A stretch of DNA of 64,000 nucleotides from Selaginella moellendorffii (taxonomy: Eukaryota; Streptophyta; Lycopodiopsida; Selaginellales; Selaginellaceae): the NCBI RefSeq assembly GCF_000143415.4, contig NW_003314440.1:78895-142894 (forward strand), read 5' to 3'. The position numbers and the translations under genes were made by a program. Below the pieces are notes generated by a model. The model was not told where the DNA came from and did not search any database. It was given only the letters and a program-made list of their open reading frames with translations. This document shows positions 46,230 through 56,900 of this stretch, piece after piece (position 1 is the stretch's first letter; every line of letters begins with the position of its first letter).

Positions 46230-47518
46230 ATGAAGGATCTGAACAAGGATTCAAGCGGCGGCGATGATCAGGTAATGATCTCTCTCTCAAGCTCAGTCCC
46301 ACTTAGGGTTTCCCGCTAGGTCACAGTGACGATCCACTTCGCTGAGCCGGATCTGGTCTACACTATCCACTACAGCGGTGGAGTGCCGGCGCAGGCAGCC
46401 TTCGACGAGAGCGTTGAGAAGGGGATCTCTGAGTTCCTGGAAGCGACGGGGATGTCCAAGGAGGACTTTGTGAGCCATCCAGAAGGTATGTGGTCCAAGC
46501 CTTGTTTCTGGTCGACAAAAGTTGAACTCTTTGTTCTTCTGCAGCGAATCTGGATGGGAAGACGGTGGCGGAGTGGGCCAAAAACGCTGTTCCTCGGGTG
46601 ATCCTCACCACCAAGCCGAAGAATGGGCTTCTTCACAAGCTGCAGTGGAAGACGAGGGAAGCCCAGATCGCCAGGCAAGTGATGGGTGCGCAGGAGGAAA
46701 CGGCGAGGCAGAAGGGTGTGGCGATGGCCAGAGCTGTGATGCTGAATCCGCAGCAGGAGCAGCTGGGGCGGCTGCAGAGCGAGAAGAATCAGCTGAAGTA
46801 CCAGCTGCTTGCCGCGCAGGAGGAGCTAAAGAGGAAGGTGGAGTCCGAGAAGCAGCAGGTGATGATCAGGGAGGCCGAGCAGCAGCAGATGAAGATCAGG
46901 GAGGCGGCTCAGAAGGAGGCGAGGAAGCAGGAGGAGGAGGCTGCGAAGGTGGCGAAGAAGAGGCATGACCAGCTGGTGAACCACATCGACAGCCTCCAGC
47001 GCCAGCTGCAAGAGAAGCGGGAGGAGCTGGACACGCACAAGAAGCTCCTCCGGGAGCAGCGAGATCTGCTGGGCAAGCAGAGCGAGCTTGTCCAGCAGGA
47101 GGTTGACAAGCAGGCACAAATCTTGCACAAGGAACTGGAGGAGAAGCAAGCCGAGCACGAAGCTGAAAAGCTTCTCCTCCAGGAGGTCACGGAGAAACTA
47201 GAGCTCTACAATGCGGAGAGGCAGTACCGGGACAATGACAGCAAACAAAAGAAATCCCTCCAGAAGGACCTGGAGAGAAAGAAGGTGGAGAAAGCGAGTG
47301 ATGAGATGACGATCGTGGGCCTGGAGAAGCAGATATGGGAGCTCAGTAGCAGGGTGGCGAGCTTGGAGCAGGAGAATGGGAAGCTCAGGAGCAGGGTGGC
47401 GAGCCTGGAGCAGGAGAATGGGAAGCTCAGCAGCAGGGTGGCGAGCCTGGAGCAGGAGAATGGGAAGCTTAGGAGCAGGGTGGCGAGCCTGGAGCTCCAG
47501 AATTCCACGCTCGTGTAG
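46230..47518 (+). CDS. Coiled-coil protein of unknown role
   Basis: Three exons; start ATG 46230 (MKDLNKDSSGGDDQ), introns about 46273-46320 and 46485-46543. Residues 15-90 form a small globular part (VTIHFAEPDLVYTIHYSGG, KGISEFLEATGMSKEDF). From about residue 110 to the end it is one long Lys/Glu/Gln-rich coiled coil, finishing in nearly perfect 14-residue repeats. The frame stops with TAG at 47516-47518, but the same frame continues open and coiled-coil-like to TAA at 47666-47668. Sits between the A+T-rich block and the first telomeric tract. Function unknown; a cytoskeletal or scaffold role is only a guess. Confidence 0.75.
47348..47500 (+). repeat. 42-bp coding minisatellite
   Basis: Three full units and one partial unit of 42 bp (47348, 47390, 47432, 47474) encode SRVASLEQENGKLR repeats. 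Two heptads per unit preserve the coiled coil. Low divergence between units points to recent expansion. Confidence 0.9.
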
Positions 47519-47892
47519 AAGAACGAGGAGATGAGCACCCTGTTCTTCAAGGAGATGAAGGAGCTGCGGGACATGATGAGCACTCAGGAGGAGGAGCACA
47601 AGATCACTGTTGGGGCCCTGTGCAAAAGGATTGACGAGCTTAAGACTGGTCGCCCGGTCCCGGTGTAAGCTTCCTCTTCCCATCGATGGATTGAATCGAT
47701 TGATGCCAGCTTTTTTCCTTTTAGTTTCTGGTTTTCTACCATCGCCCCCTTTATTTTCTGCTTAGCTACTATGTTTTCTACATGAATATATCTACAACGA
47801 TCCCCCTGGGATTCTCGTCACTGGCGAACTGGCATTGGAGATGTGATCAGCTTTGATCCCCCCGGCTCGCTGGAGGAGGCAGGGGGGATCCG

Positions 47893-47963
47893 GTTTAGGG
47901 TTTTAGGGTTTAGGGTTTGGGGTTTTAGGGTTTAGGGTTGGGGGTTTTGGGTTTTGGGTTTTG
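47893..47963 (+). repeat. Degenerate interstitial telomere tract
   Basis: Mixed TTTAGGG, TTTTAGGG and TTTTGGG units in the same orientation as the chromosome end. It marks the left boundary of the retroelement-built subtelomere and the 3' limit of the first PLE copy. Confidence 0.85.
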
Positions 47964-48118
47964 GAATTGCGATTAGCCAAAAGCACTCCACATTGCTTGA
48001 TCCAGTGGAACTCAAGAATGCTAGAGATTAGCTATGGCAATCTGAGATAAGAGGAAAAACTAGAGAAAATTTATAATGAAAAATTCACTAAAGGGAAAGG
48101 AAATACATTGGCATGACA

Positions 48119-48161
48119 ACCCGAGACCGGTTTTGTCCTTTTTGGGACTCATCAGCCGGGT
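48119..48161 (-). ncRNA. Hammerhead ribozyme remnant in PLE-1 (core mutated)
   Basis: Minus strand: stem I strand ACCCGG, core CTGATGA, stem II GTCC/GGAC with loop CAAAAA, then CAAAA where CGAAA is required, then palindromic ACCGGT, cleavage-site C and the second stem I strand TCGGGT. The catalytic core G (G12) is replaced by A (plus-strand T at 48134), so it should be inactive. Confidence 0.8.
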
Positions 48162-48204
48162 GTAGTCACCATGAAAATGGTCTAACCTAGCCCCTCTTTT
48201 CCTC

Positions 48205-48212
48205 TATTTATA
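48205..48212 (-). promoter_or_regulatory. TATA box in PLE-1 3' region
   Basis: TATAAATA on the minus strand, 43 nt upstream of the hammerhead remnant. The position is conserved with PLE-2 and PLE-3. Confidence 0.6.
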
Positions 48213-48682
48213 CCCAGATGCCTTAAGAATATTCAAGAAGCTTTGAAAATATCCAACTGTTTTAGAATTTCAAAGATCTTGTGGTGGAGTGTGAGCAGGC
48301 AAGCTTGGAGGAACAGCCTCACAGACTTGGTTGTCACTAGCCACTTATCTTATATATTATGATGGTGGTATTGATTGCTATTATTATGAGTTTATTTTCT
48401 ACAAATTTTGGTTTGTAGAAAATAAAATATGAGTTTTAATGACATCTTTGTGCAAGGCACAAGATGTGATAGTCCCTTGAAATTTCAGAAAAATTTCAGA
48501 GAAGAGGTGGTGGTGATTTTAATTAGCTCAGTATATTTCCCTCAAATTTGGTTTGTAGAGAATAGATGTGAACTTCAATGATATCACTGTGCAAGGCACA
48601 AGATATAATAATCAATTGAAATTTCAAAAAAGTTGAAAATTTCAAAGACTGAAATAGGAAATAAACAAGTTTAGTGGTGTGA

Positions 48683-49000
48683 AGCTTATTCATAGCAGTA
48701 TATTGTGAACGGTGATGGTGATGGATATCAGCCATGCAGCACGTCCTAATTGTTCCTTATCATGTTTAATAGCCAACCTCATAAGTTATTTCAAAGCATC
48801 AGAATATTTCAGGAATATTCCACTCCGACTTTGCAAGAGGTAGCTTATTCATAGCAGTATATTGTGAACGGTGATGGTGATGGATATCAGCCATGCAGCA
48901 CGTCCTAATTGTTCGTCATCATGTTCAAAAAAATATTTCAAAGCATCAGAATATTCCAGGAATATTCCACTCCGAGTTTGCAAGAGGTAGCTTTGGGCAA
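48683..49000 (-). repeat. 159-bp direct repeat in the PLE-1 3' region
   Basis: Two tandem copies (48683-48841 and 48842-49000) with few differences, each containing an AATATTCC-type palindrome. A second diverged pair of about 90 bp occurs at about 48415-48500 and 48555-48640. Internal repeats of this kind also appear in PLE-2 and PLE-3 around the GTTGAC-rich segments. Confidence 0.8.
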
Positions 49001-49063
49001 GTCCAAGGTAGCTTATCCACGCCAAGTGGGAAGCAAGGTTTGGGGACCGTGTCCAGCATGTGA

Positions 49064-50838
49064 TCACTCTGGGGAGTGAGGAACTTCAGAAATCACCTGT
49101 TTAGGGTTTAGGGTGTTCCCCACATCAAGTGCTGCACTATGGAGAGTATAAGGCAGTTTGAAAATGAGGGGGGCCTGTAGACTATTGCTACTGGATTTGC
49201 GTGATGGAGAGTAGAGCACATTATTTCGGTCCGTATAATGGATTGTCCGGAAAGCTTCAATAAGGAAGGCTCTTGGGTGTCCACGTGCACGGAGACGAGT
49301 ATAGAAAAGCTTGCGAATTGCACAGAAGCTCTCAGGGTTACTCTCTCGTAGGAGGTAACACCGAAGTTCAGCACGAATAAAGGCAATCTTTTGGTGTCGA
49401 GGATGCGTTGAGTTCCATGGAAGATATTGGTATGCATTTAGTGGCTTTTGAAAGGTGGTGGAGTCTAGGCACCTGCATTTCTCAAAGCATGGGCCTTTGA
49501 AAAAATGGATGTCTAGAATATCCATAGATTCAAATGAGATCACTGAGGTGATCTTTATAGAATTGCAGAGGCTTCCATAGCTAGCCAACCAGCATTCCAA
49601 GCTCTCTTTTGATCCATCCCAAATTCCAACACCATCGCTTAAGATATATTGGCCATTTAGAAGAGGTGGCCTTAAACTCGTCCTCGAGGGAGCAAAGAAA
49701 AAGGCAAGCATACACCACAGCAAAGTTTGACCCCATAGCAGTGCCTTGGATTTGAAGGAAATAACTCCCATCGAACTCAACATAATTGTGTTCAAGGATG
49801 AGTCCTGCAGCAGCCATGATAAAGCGTGCTTGCATTGAATCTCCAAAATTGCTATATACAAATTTATGGAGGCAATAGAGCCCTTCACGTGTGGGAATGC
49901 TCGGGTAGAGCGACTCCACATCAAAAGTGAAGAGGAGGCAGTCTTTTGGGAGCTGTTGTTTATGAAGATCATGAAGGAGGGTGTGGGAGTCCATAAGAAA
50001 GGTTTCCTGTTGGAGGAGAATGCCAAAAAGTTGGCGGTGAAGCCATTTTGCAAGTGGCTCCCAAATGTAGCCAACATAGCTAGCAATTGGTCTCCCACGA
50101 ATTGGCTGCTTATGTATTTTTGGAAGAAAATACAACAAACAAGCTTTACGTGGAGGTGAGGTACTTGGCTGTGTTCTTGTCCAGCCACGAGCAAGATTTA
50201 CACTTCAGGAGAAGTTCGAGGAGGCGCTCATGCATGGGTTGATGTGGAATCGACTCAACTCTCTTGTAGACAAGAGGATCATTGAGTTGGCGCATAGCCT
50301 CTTGAATGTACCACGTGCAGTCCAGAACAACTACGCCGAGGTTTTTGTCGGCTGGCTTAATCACAATACTATGATCGTGTCGCAGCGCAAGGACTGCATC
50401 ACGTCTCTAAACCCTAAACCGACCCTAAACCGGTCTCCATCCTCTTAGAAAAGATCGAGGTCTTTTACAACAGGAAAGACGTTGGAGAAGGTGCTCTTGA
50501 ATGCGGGCAACTCGTGACTCCATGTGCCAGGAAGCAGGGGGAGGATCAAAGTTTGGGTTGGGAACCCGAAACTCTGGTATAAGACTGTTGCTGTCCTTAA
50601 ACGAATGACGAAGACGGACTGAGCGTTGAAAGTCATCTAAGCATTCCATAATCTTTTTGGCCGTGAGAGGCACTGGATTAGGAATGAATGAGAGCCCAAG
50701 AGCAAGGAGGCGCTTTTCAGCGGCACTCAACATGCGAGAAGACAAATTGTGAACAGCACCAATCTCCACTCTATTTTCTAGCTGGGAAACTTTTTGATTG
50801 CCGGCAAAATGAAGTAAAGCTTCATGCGGGGCAATCAA
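49064..50838 (-). pseudogene. PLE reverse transcriptase, frame-broken
   Basis: The RT is read in at least four frame blocks: 50838-50425, 50364-50146, 50138 to about 49640, and about 49640-49064. Breaks: a C-strand telomere-like insertion near 50406-50431, a 1-nt shift before the LPKIHK block, and a deletion at motif C, where only DGVGIWDGS remains after YLK. The metal-binding acidic pair is therefore missing. The thumb-like part (KPLNAYQYLPWNSTHPRHQK) and the C-terminus (IFKLPYTLHSAALDVG, NTLNPKQV) are open. Enzymatically dead as it stands. Confidence 0.8.
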
Positions 50839-52466
50839 AGGTAGCCAGAAACTTTTGCCTTGCCTTTTCTGTCCACAGGCACTGCCGTAACTGGAGAGTG
50901 CGGGCGTTGCTGTGGAGGCGAGTTTCTTCCCAAGCCATAGCGTTGGGTTCGTTCGTGGAGTGGGGTGTTGTTGTGGTGCTGTGAGGGCTGCATCGCTTGT
51001 CCTCTGGGAGGTGAAGGTGGTTTCTGGTTCTGAGTTGGCTGGCGTTGTTGGGCTGCTGGAGGAGGTCGTGGTGTAGTCTGGCGCCCTCGGCCGCTTGGCC
51101 AGTTCGGTTGGGACCGTGGGGGTCGACCGTTTCCTCGAGACTGGCGTTGGCCACCTCTGCCAGTCATGGCTGGCTGGGAACCAAGCACGGTTGGAGATTG
51201 CTGGTGCAAGGGACCCCTTGAAGAAAAACCCGGGGCATCGGAATGGGTGGGAGGAGTCCCAGTAACCACATTCCGCCCCTGCTCGTTTCCCTGCCGTCCA
51301 TGGGTAACGTCACGTTCACCACTGGGGAGAGAAACCTTGCGTGTCTTTGAAGAGCCTGCTTCACGTATGTGGAGTGAGGTATCCGTCCTTTGCTGTCGTT
51401 TGCCTTGTGATCTGGTGCCTCTGCCAGCATCTTCGTGGTGTTGTCTCGGAATTCCACGCTCCCTCTCCTTCCACATCTTGTCAAAGCAGCTCTGGACAAG
51501 CATCTTAACAGTGTCTTCCTTGGGCAGTGTCTCCGCCTTGGCTCGTGCAGCATCCTCTGCAGCTTCCCTTTGCTTGCGAGCATTTTCCTTTTTGCTCTCC
51601 TCAACTCCATATGCCACTGCTCCAATTGCAGTCGCACGTTGGTATTCAGCTATCAACTGATGCTTGCGGGCATTGAGAGTATGTGTGACAGCCTCTCGTT
51701 GTGCATTGCCACAAGCCTGCAAAGCACAGTGAACAAAATCATCCATTCGATCATTGAAACGTTGAGAGAGTCCATGGTTGATGAGATCCGCAAGGGTAGC
51801 AGCCTCAGCCTCTCGTGCCTTGAGCAGAGAATCAAGAAGGCCCTTCAAGTATTGTTCGTGGATTGCTTTGATGCTGGCATCAAGAAGTTCCTGACCGTGA
51901 GAGGTCACCTCAAGCTTTGGCACACGAATGCGAAGGTCTTGAGGGAACTGCTTTTTATCACGGAGCTGAGTCAATCTCTTCACAGCCTTGTGAGCTTGAT
52001 TTAGAGACTTGAGCTCGTTCATGAATTCCTTGATCGAGCATTCAAGGATGGCAGAAAGAGCCTCATCAAGCCTACCAAGTCCCTCAGTCGAGGAGCTAGT
52101 GAGGGCATTGCCAGGGGCAAGGAAAGGTGGCAACTGCTGTGGAAGAGTGTTTCCAGTAGCAGAAATGCCAGCACTATTCTGCAACACTGTGAAGAGGTCT
52201 ACCAATCCAGAGAATGGAGTAGATGATGGCACAGCTGGGGATGAAAAAGGTGGTGGGATTGAAGTTGTTGATGAAAAGAGTGTTGGTAAAGTGGAGGCCA
52301 TGGAGAAAGGTGGTGTGGTGGAGAAGGTTAATGGAACAGGAGGCGAGATGGAGAAAGTTGGTGGAGTATGAGGTGTTGTAGCAAAGAGTAGAGGGCTAGT
52401 TGTCGATGGAGTAGGTGTATGGATGGTTGTAGTTGTGAGCACAGAGGTACATGCAAGCGTAGACAT
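50835..52466 (-). CDS. PLE ORF1, gag-like nucleic-acid-binding protein
   Basis: Open for 543 codons. The N-terminal 90 residues are Thr/Pro/Ser-rich. The centre (about 130-330) is helical and charged with coiled-coil character (LDEALSAILECSIKEFMNEL; RKQREAAEDAARAKAETLPK). The C-terminal third is strongly basic, RGG/Pro/Gln-rich (RGGQRQSRGNGRPPRSQPNW), typical of RNA-binding ORF1/gag proteins. No Cys knuckle. Its stop overlaps the RT frame, which is shifted by one base, so RT expression would need reinitiation or frameshifting. Its intactness contrasts with the broken RT. Confidence 0.7.
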   Translation of the reverse strand: MSTLACTSVLTTTTIHTPTPSTTSPLLFATTPHTPPTFSISPPVPLTFSTTPPFSMASTLPTLFSSTTSIPPPFSSPAVPSSTPFSGLVDLFTVLQNSAGISATGNTLPQQLPPFLAPGNALTSSSTEGLGRLDEALSAILECSIKEFMNELKSLNQAHKAVKRLTQLRDKKQFPQDLRIRVPKLEVTSHGQELLDASIKAIHEQYLKGLLDSLLKAREAEAATLADLINHGLSQRFNDRMDDFVHCALQACGNAQREAVTHTLNARKHQLIAEYQRATAIGAVAYGVEESKKENARKQREAAEDAARAKAETLPKEDTVKMLVQSCFDKMWKERERGIPRQHHEDAGRGTRSQGKRQQRTDTSLHIREAGSSKTRKVSLPSGERDVTHGRQGNEQGRNVVTGTPPTHSDAPGFSSRGPLHQQSPTVLGSQPAMTGRGGQRQSRGNGRPPRSQPNWPSGRGRQTTPRPPPAAQQRQPTQNQKPPSPPRGQAMQPSQHHNNTPLHERTQRYGLGRNSPPQQRPHSPVTAVPVDRKGKAKVSGYL

Positions 52467-52520
52467 GGGTGCATATGCTGGTGCATGTGGTGAGAGTGTT
52501 GGAACTGACGTTTGAGGTGG

Positions 52521-52605
52521 TTTAGGGTTTAGGGTTTAGGATTTAGGTGCGTTTAGGCGTTTAGGGTCAAAGACACCCCGTGGTGCTGCAATCCGGCGAG
52601 ATCGC
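52521..52605 (+). repeat. Telomere tract and shared tail, first LINE boundary
   Basis: Three TTTAGG(G) units, then the GCGTTTAGGCG-type shared tail (52546-52605). It separates the PLE-1 5' end from the 3' end of LINE copy A. Confidence 0.9.
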
Positions 52606-53454
52606 TGAACGTGTATGTACATTCCCCATGTCCCAATGGGACTAATACAAAAAATGGGCGTGCCGCCCTCTCAATGAGCTACTCTATGTGATCCTCATAT
52701 GCCACAGCTAGACCTAGTCCTGGAGTGGAAGTGGACGTGGTCGTCTCGAGCGAATCATGTCGATGTCCAAGTCTCCCCCACGAGCTGACCTTAGAACAGA
52801 GTCTGGGGGGCGCCATTGCCAGCGAATCTCGCCACCTCCCAATTTGCCGAAGCATGGGAGCCACCTAGATCTCCACTCCTCGAGCTGCCTCGGTTTCGCC
52901 CGCTCTTTCAGGATGGTGTAGTGAAGACACACCGCTGCAAGAGTGAGTCTCCACCATGATACCACCACTGCCGATATTCTCACTTGTTGCCCATCAAAGC
53001 GACAGTGGTTCCGCGCCTCCCAAAGTGCCTGCAGTCCTGTTGCCCTCCAAATGGACCAGCGCTCTTGGCCCAATGCCTCCCAGATGGACGTCCCAACTTC
53101 AGCCCCTGTTACGTCCCACCGGACTCGCATGTTCCATCGGTGCCGTCCGAAGCAGCGAATACGCCTCCAAGCTGGACCAATGGCTGGGCCTCTAGCTCCC
53201 TCAAACCAGTGGAGGATATCCCCACTCCGAGCCTCGAACTCTGGAATGTAACCGAGTTCCTGCGTCGCCTTGAAGATCTGTCGCCAAACTTCTCTCGCCA
53301 CGTCGCATTCCCATAGGACATGTCGCGCTGTCTCCAGCTCGCCATACTCCTTGCACCGTCGGCATGCTTCTTCCTGGAACCGCTGTCCTACCGGCAGCCC
53401 GTTATTTGCCACCAACCAAGAGGTGGCCTTGACTTTCTCCTGTACTGGTAGTTT
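52546..53454 (-). mobile_element. LINE copy A, 3' end fragment (5' truncated)
   Basis: Minus-strand LINE 3' end. A 234-codon frame (53415-52714) encodes the C-terminal reverse-transcriptase zinc-binding domain: CRRCKEYGELETARHVLWEC and ARHVLWECDVAREVWRQIF, followed by a Trp/Arg-rich tail ending PRPLPLQD. The 3' UTR contains a small GTCCC/GGGAC hairpin (about 52629-52643). The 3' end carries the shared tail and telomere complement. Truncated at 53454, where C-rich repeats begin. Confidence 0.85.
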
Positions 53455-53515
53455 CCCTAAACCCTAAACCCTAAACCCTAAACCTAAAAACTAAACCCTA
53501 AACCTAAACCCTAAA
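53455..53515 (-). repeat. Inverted (C-strand) telomere tract
   Basis: CCCTAAA units, some degenerate, in the opposite orientation to all other tracts. It joins the truncated 5' ends of LINE A (-) and LINE B (+) and marks a flipped segment. Confidence 0.9.
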
Positions 53516-53932
53516 CTGTCGCTTTGATGGGCAACAAGCAAGAATATCGGCAGTGGTGGTATCATGGTGGAGACTCACTCTTGCAGCAGTGCATCTTCAC
53601 TACACCATCCTGAAAGAGCGGGCGAAACCGAGGCAGCTCGAGGAGTGGAGATCTAGGTGGCTCCCATGCTTCGGCAAATTGGGAGGTGGCGAGATTCGCT
53701 GGCAATGGCGCCCCCCAGACTCTGTTCTAAGGTCAGCTCGTGGGGGAGACTTGGACATCGACATGATTCGCTCGAGACGACCACGTCCACTTCCACTCCA
53801 GGACTAGGTCTAGCTGCGGCATATGAGGATCACATAGAGTAGCTCATTGAGAGGGCGGCACGCCCATTTTTTGTATTAGTCCCATTGGGACATGGGGAAT
53901 GTACATACACATTCAGCGATCTCGCCGGATTG
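53515..53932 (+). mobile_element. LINE copy B, 3' end fragment, inverted
   Basis: Plus-strand copy nearly identical to the 3' part of LINE A (frame 53553-53807, ending PRPLPLQD). Its 3' end runs into GATCTCGCCGGATTG and then diverges into an A-rich junction, directly followed by the 5' end of LINE C. Copies A and B form a large inverted repeat around the C-strand tract. Confidence 0.88.
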
Positions 53933-56900
53933 ATGCGCAAAAAAACCCTAATGTTGGACTTTTTTGGGGAGGAAGTGGAGGAAGGCGCCCAGTACCATGG
54001 CTGCCGTGATCGGAGGCGCAGCCAGAGGTAGAAGAGCGCTCAGGGGAGAGTGTGCAATCTCCCCACACTTGCTACCGTCGGCGGGGGCATCCGCCGTGAG
54101 ATTGAGGGAAGTAGTGTTCCCCTTTTTTTGCTTCTGCTGTGTACTCACTCCCCTGTCAGCAGCATGGAGAACAGCCGCAGGGGAATCACAGCATCCACGC
54201 CCGTCAAACTGAGCTCTCAAGGTCGTGGAGGGCGAGGTAGGGGCCTCAGCATTCGACTCCCGCGAGGAGGCCTGTTACAAGGTCAGGGTTCTGGCACACG
54301 TATAGCAGCAAGCCAGGACAGGAAAGGGCCCTCTGTATCAACGGCCAGAACATTGCTGTGCAAGGCAGCAAGCGAGCCATGCAAGGAAGCAACCCAGCAA
54401 GATGAGAACCACGGGATAGAAGTGGTGGATGTTTCAGGGCTGGGGGATGGCCAGGTCCTGGAACAAGCTGGAAGTAAAAGCCAAGCTAGAGACGAGGTGC
54501 CCATTGAGAGTGGTGGAGAGGACGAAGCTACCTCCCCTCACCCACTTGCTTGGTCATTGGCTGGAGTTCAGGAGCTTCGTGAGGGTCTCGGGCCAGTTAC
54601 AAGTCAGGAAGGCTTGCGGGGAATTATCCCAAGCACTTTCGCCGTCGAGGGGATTCACAGGGATGGATGTCTCACAGAAGTACAGGAGTGGCACACCAGG
54701 GTCAGGGCAGGCGTCACCACCAGAGCAGCAGCACGTGCAGCAGCAGCAAAGCCAGGACGTGGGACAGGAGAACTCAAGTCTGCCCCACCCAGAACGTCCA
54801 AAAACAGAGGGGAACAGGACGATGCACTTCTGTCCTGCAGGCTCAACATGGAAGCCTCACTAGAAGGTGAGTTCACAATCCCCCATTCAGAGGCACAACC
54901 AAGCCAAGAGATCTCCAGAGAGCCAGATCGTTCAGCCGTGGTCCTAGGACTGAACAAGGAGCTGCCTCTTTGGACACTGAAGTTTGCCCACAGATGCTTG
55001 TCAGACCTGACAAACAAGCCCAGAGCTTCACTCCCAGCTTCACCAGCTCGTTCCTCAAGTGTGAGGCCCCGATCCAGCCCACAGGCCCCAGTGACAAGGC
55101 GCTGCACGGACTTGAGACAGGGTGGAGATAGCTCAGATTGTCTACACTTGGTCTTGCCGAAGCCTGCAAGCGGTGGTATAGTCTTTTGGAACAGTGAGCA
55201 GTTCACGGAACAGGTGTGTCAAGCGTCGGCACAGCGAATCCAGCAAGAAGTCTCGCAGCTAACTCACCAACTAGAGGATGGGGTAGACGTGGGGAACATC
55301 TCTCTGTGGGATGCCCGTCGTGCAGCTCTCGCAATTCTAACAGAGAACCTCAGGACTCGGAAGGACTGGGCAGCTGGCACACTCCCTGCTTATGGGAATG
55401 CGTCAAGTTCATGCCCAGCTGGTGGGAACCCCTCGTCCCACCCAGAAACTCTTGCAGACGTGGCTGGGCTCATCCCTGATCCAGTACATGCTAGAGTACA
55501 GGAGGAAACACACCAGGTGGACCCTGCGCACTTGCAACAAGTGAGGAAATCAGATCTGGACTCTCCCACAACACCACATGAGGAGCAGAAGGAGTCGCTT
55601 CCCTCCCCATTCCCACGACTCGACAAGGCAGGGATGCTGGTCTGGGACCCTTGCCACTTTGAGGAAAGGATCCAAAGTTCTCCGCTTCCAGTACGCAAAG
55701 AACTCCAGTCAACATTGATGTGCACAATCAGAGAGCTGGACCTGAACCCTTTGGGAGAAGACCTCGTGTTGGGACCTGCACTGCGTCAAGCTCAAGAATT
55801 AATCACGAAGGCAGTGGCCACACAGCAAGCGGATCTCTTTGATGCATGGGCGCAAGAGCAAGGTGGCAAGGTGGATACCATGCCAACACCAACAGTTGAA
55901 GAGGAACTCAAAGAGCCAGAAACGGAGCCAGAGACGGAGCGCTCACTGGAGGAACAGTCAGATGGCACACTTCAGTTCCAGGACCGTGATGCCTTCAACA
56001 AGAGGAAGACCAAACGTGAGAAGAAGAAAGTGAAGCGAGCAACGCGGCGGAAGCTTAAAACTCTGAGACTTGCCAAGGAGGACCCGGCCTGGACAAACAC
56101 AGTTGAAGCCTTTCTTCAGGAGGAGCACGCTCTGCCAGACAAGAGGACAGAGTCTCGGGTGCACCAGAACCAGGAGGTTGACACCCCGGAGCGAGTGGCA
56201 AAAGCCCAGTCGAGAGTGAGGAAGACTCGGGGCTGCAGAAAGGTGGTGGACACGCTGCACTCCTCGGACGGGAACAGTGATGTTAACAAGGAGCACACCT
56301 CACATAACGTGAACGGGGGAACACCTGGTCAGGCCGAAGTGCACAAGGTGGCAGCAGCAGGGGAAGGTCGAAGTGACTTGATCCATGACGACACAAGAGG
56401 AAAGGCGGTCCCTGTCAAGCTGGCCGAGACTCTTCAAAGAGCAGTAGCAGAGAAGGAAGAGGAACTCCGCAAGAAGGCACTGATCGCTGTTTTCAGGGGG
56501 AAGTTCCCAACAGGTCGCATGGCTAACGATTGGATCAACGCAACGTTAGGCCAGGGAATCCTCATGAAGATGATGCTGCCACATGGAAAGGGCTGCTACA
56601 CAGTTGTCTTTGAGACAGAGGAGGCACGGTCTCAGGCGGAGGCCATGCATGGCCTCATTGACGAGAATTGGGCGGTGTCATTCCACCCATGGATCCCAAG
56701 GTTCACCGCAGAGGACCAGGCTCGTCTCAAGGGCGGGAGCTTTCCAGTGAACATTGCATTGTGGGACGTTCCCATGGAAATGCGGATCACACTGGTGATA
56801 CAGGAGCTGGTTGAAGGAAGTATCGGCCAGATAGCGGCCGGCCTCGACACTGTAGAAGCAGAGGGTGTTCTAGGTCCCATCCGCCTCAAAGTTTTCGTGT

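Larger units (their letters stand above)
47964..52520 (-). mobile_element. PLE-1: Penelope-like retroelement without endonuclease (decayed)
   Basis: A 4.56-kb element on the minus strand between two TTTAGGG tracts. Order 5'-3' is 54-nt leader, ORF1 (52466-50835), RT region (about 50838-49060), and a roughly 1.1-kb 3' region with a TATA box and a mutated hammerhead motif. The RT carries PLE motifs: VIKPADKNLGVVVLD, YFLPKIHKQPIRGRPIAS, TFDVESLYPSIPTREG and QIQGTAMGSNF. No GIY-YIG endonuclease follows. This matches the endonuclease-deficient, telomere-attached PLE class described from rotifers, fungi and plants. The 3' end faces the centromere, as that class requires. Frameshifts and a lost catalytic motif make it non-autonomous now. 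Confidence 0.85.

Noticed and set aside
47348-47500. CRISPR-like array of 42-bp repeats
   Set aside because: The units are contiguous coding heptads without spacers in a plant gene; a protein minisatellite explains them.
49640-50194. N-terminal half of the 376-codon minus-strand frame 49064-50194
   Set aside because: Its first half is out of frame with the RT motifs read in the neighbouring frame; only the part after about 49640 is genuine PLE coding sequence.
52629-52643. Hammerhead or other ribozyme in the LINE 3' UTR
   Set aside because: Only a simple GTCCC/GGGAC hairpin is present; no CTGATGA or GAAA core nearby.
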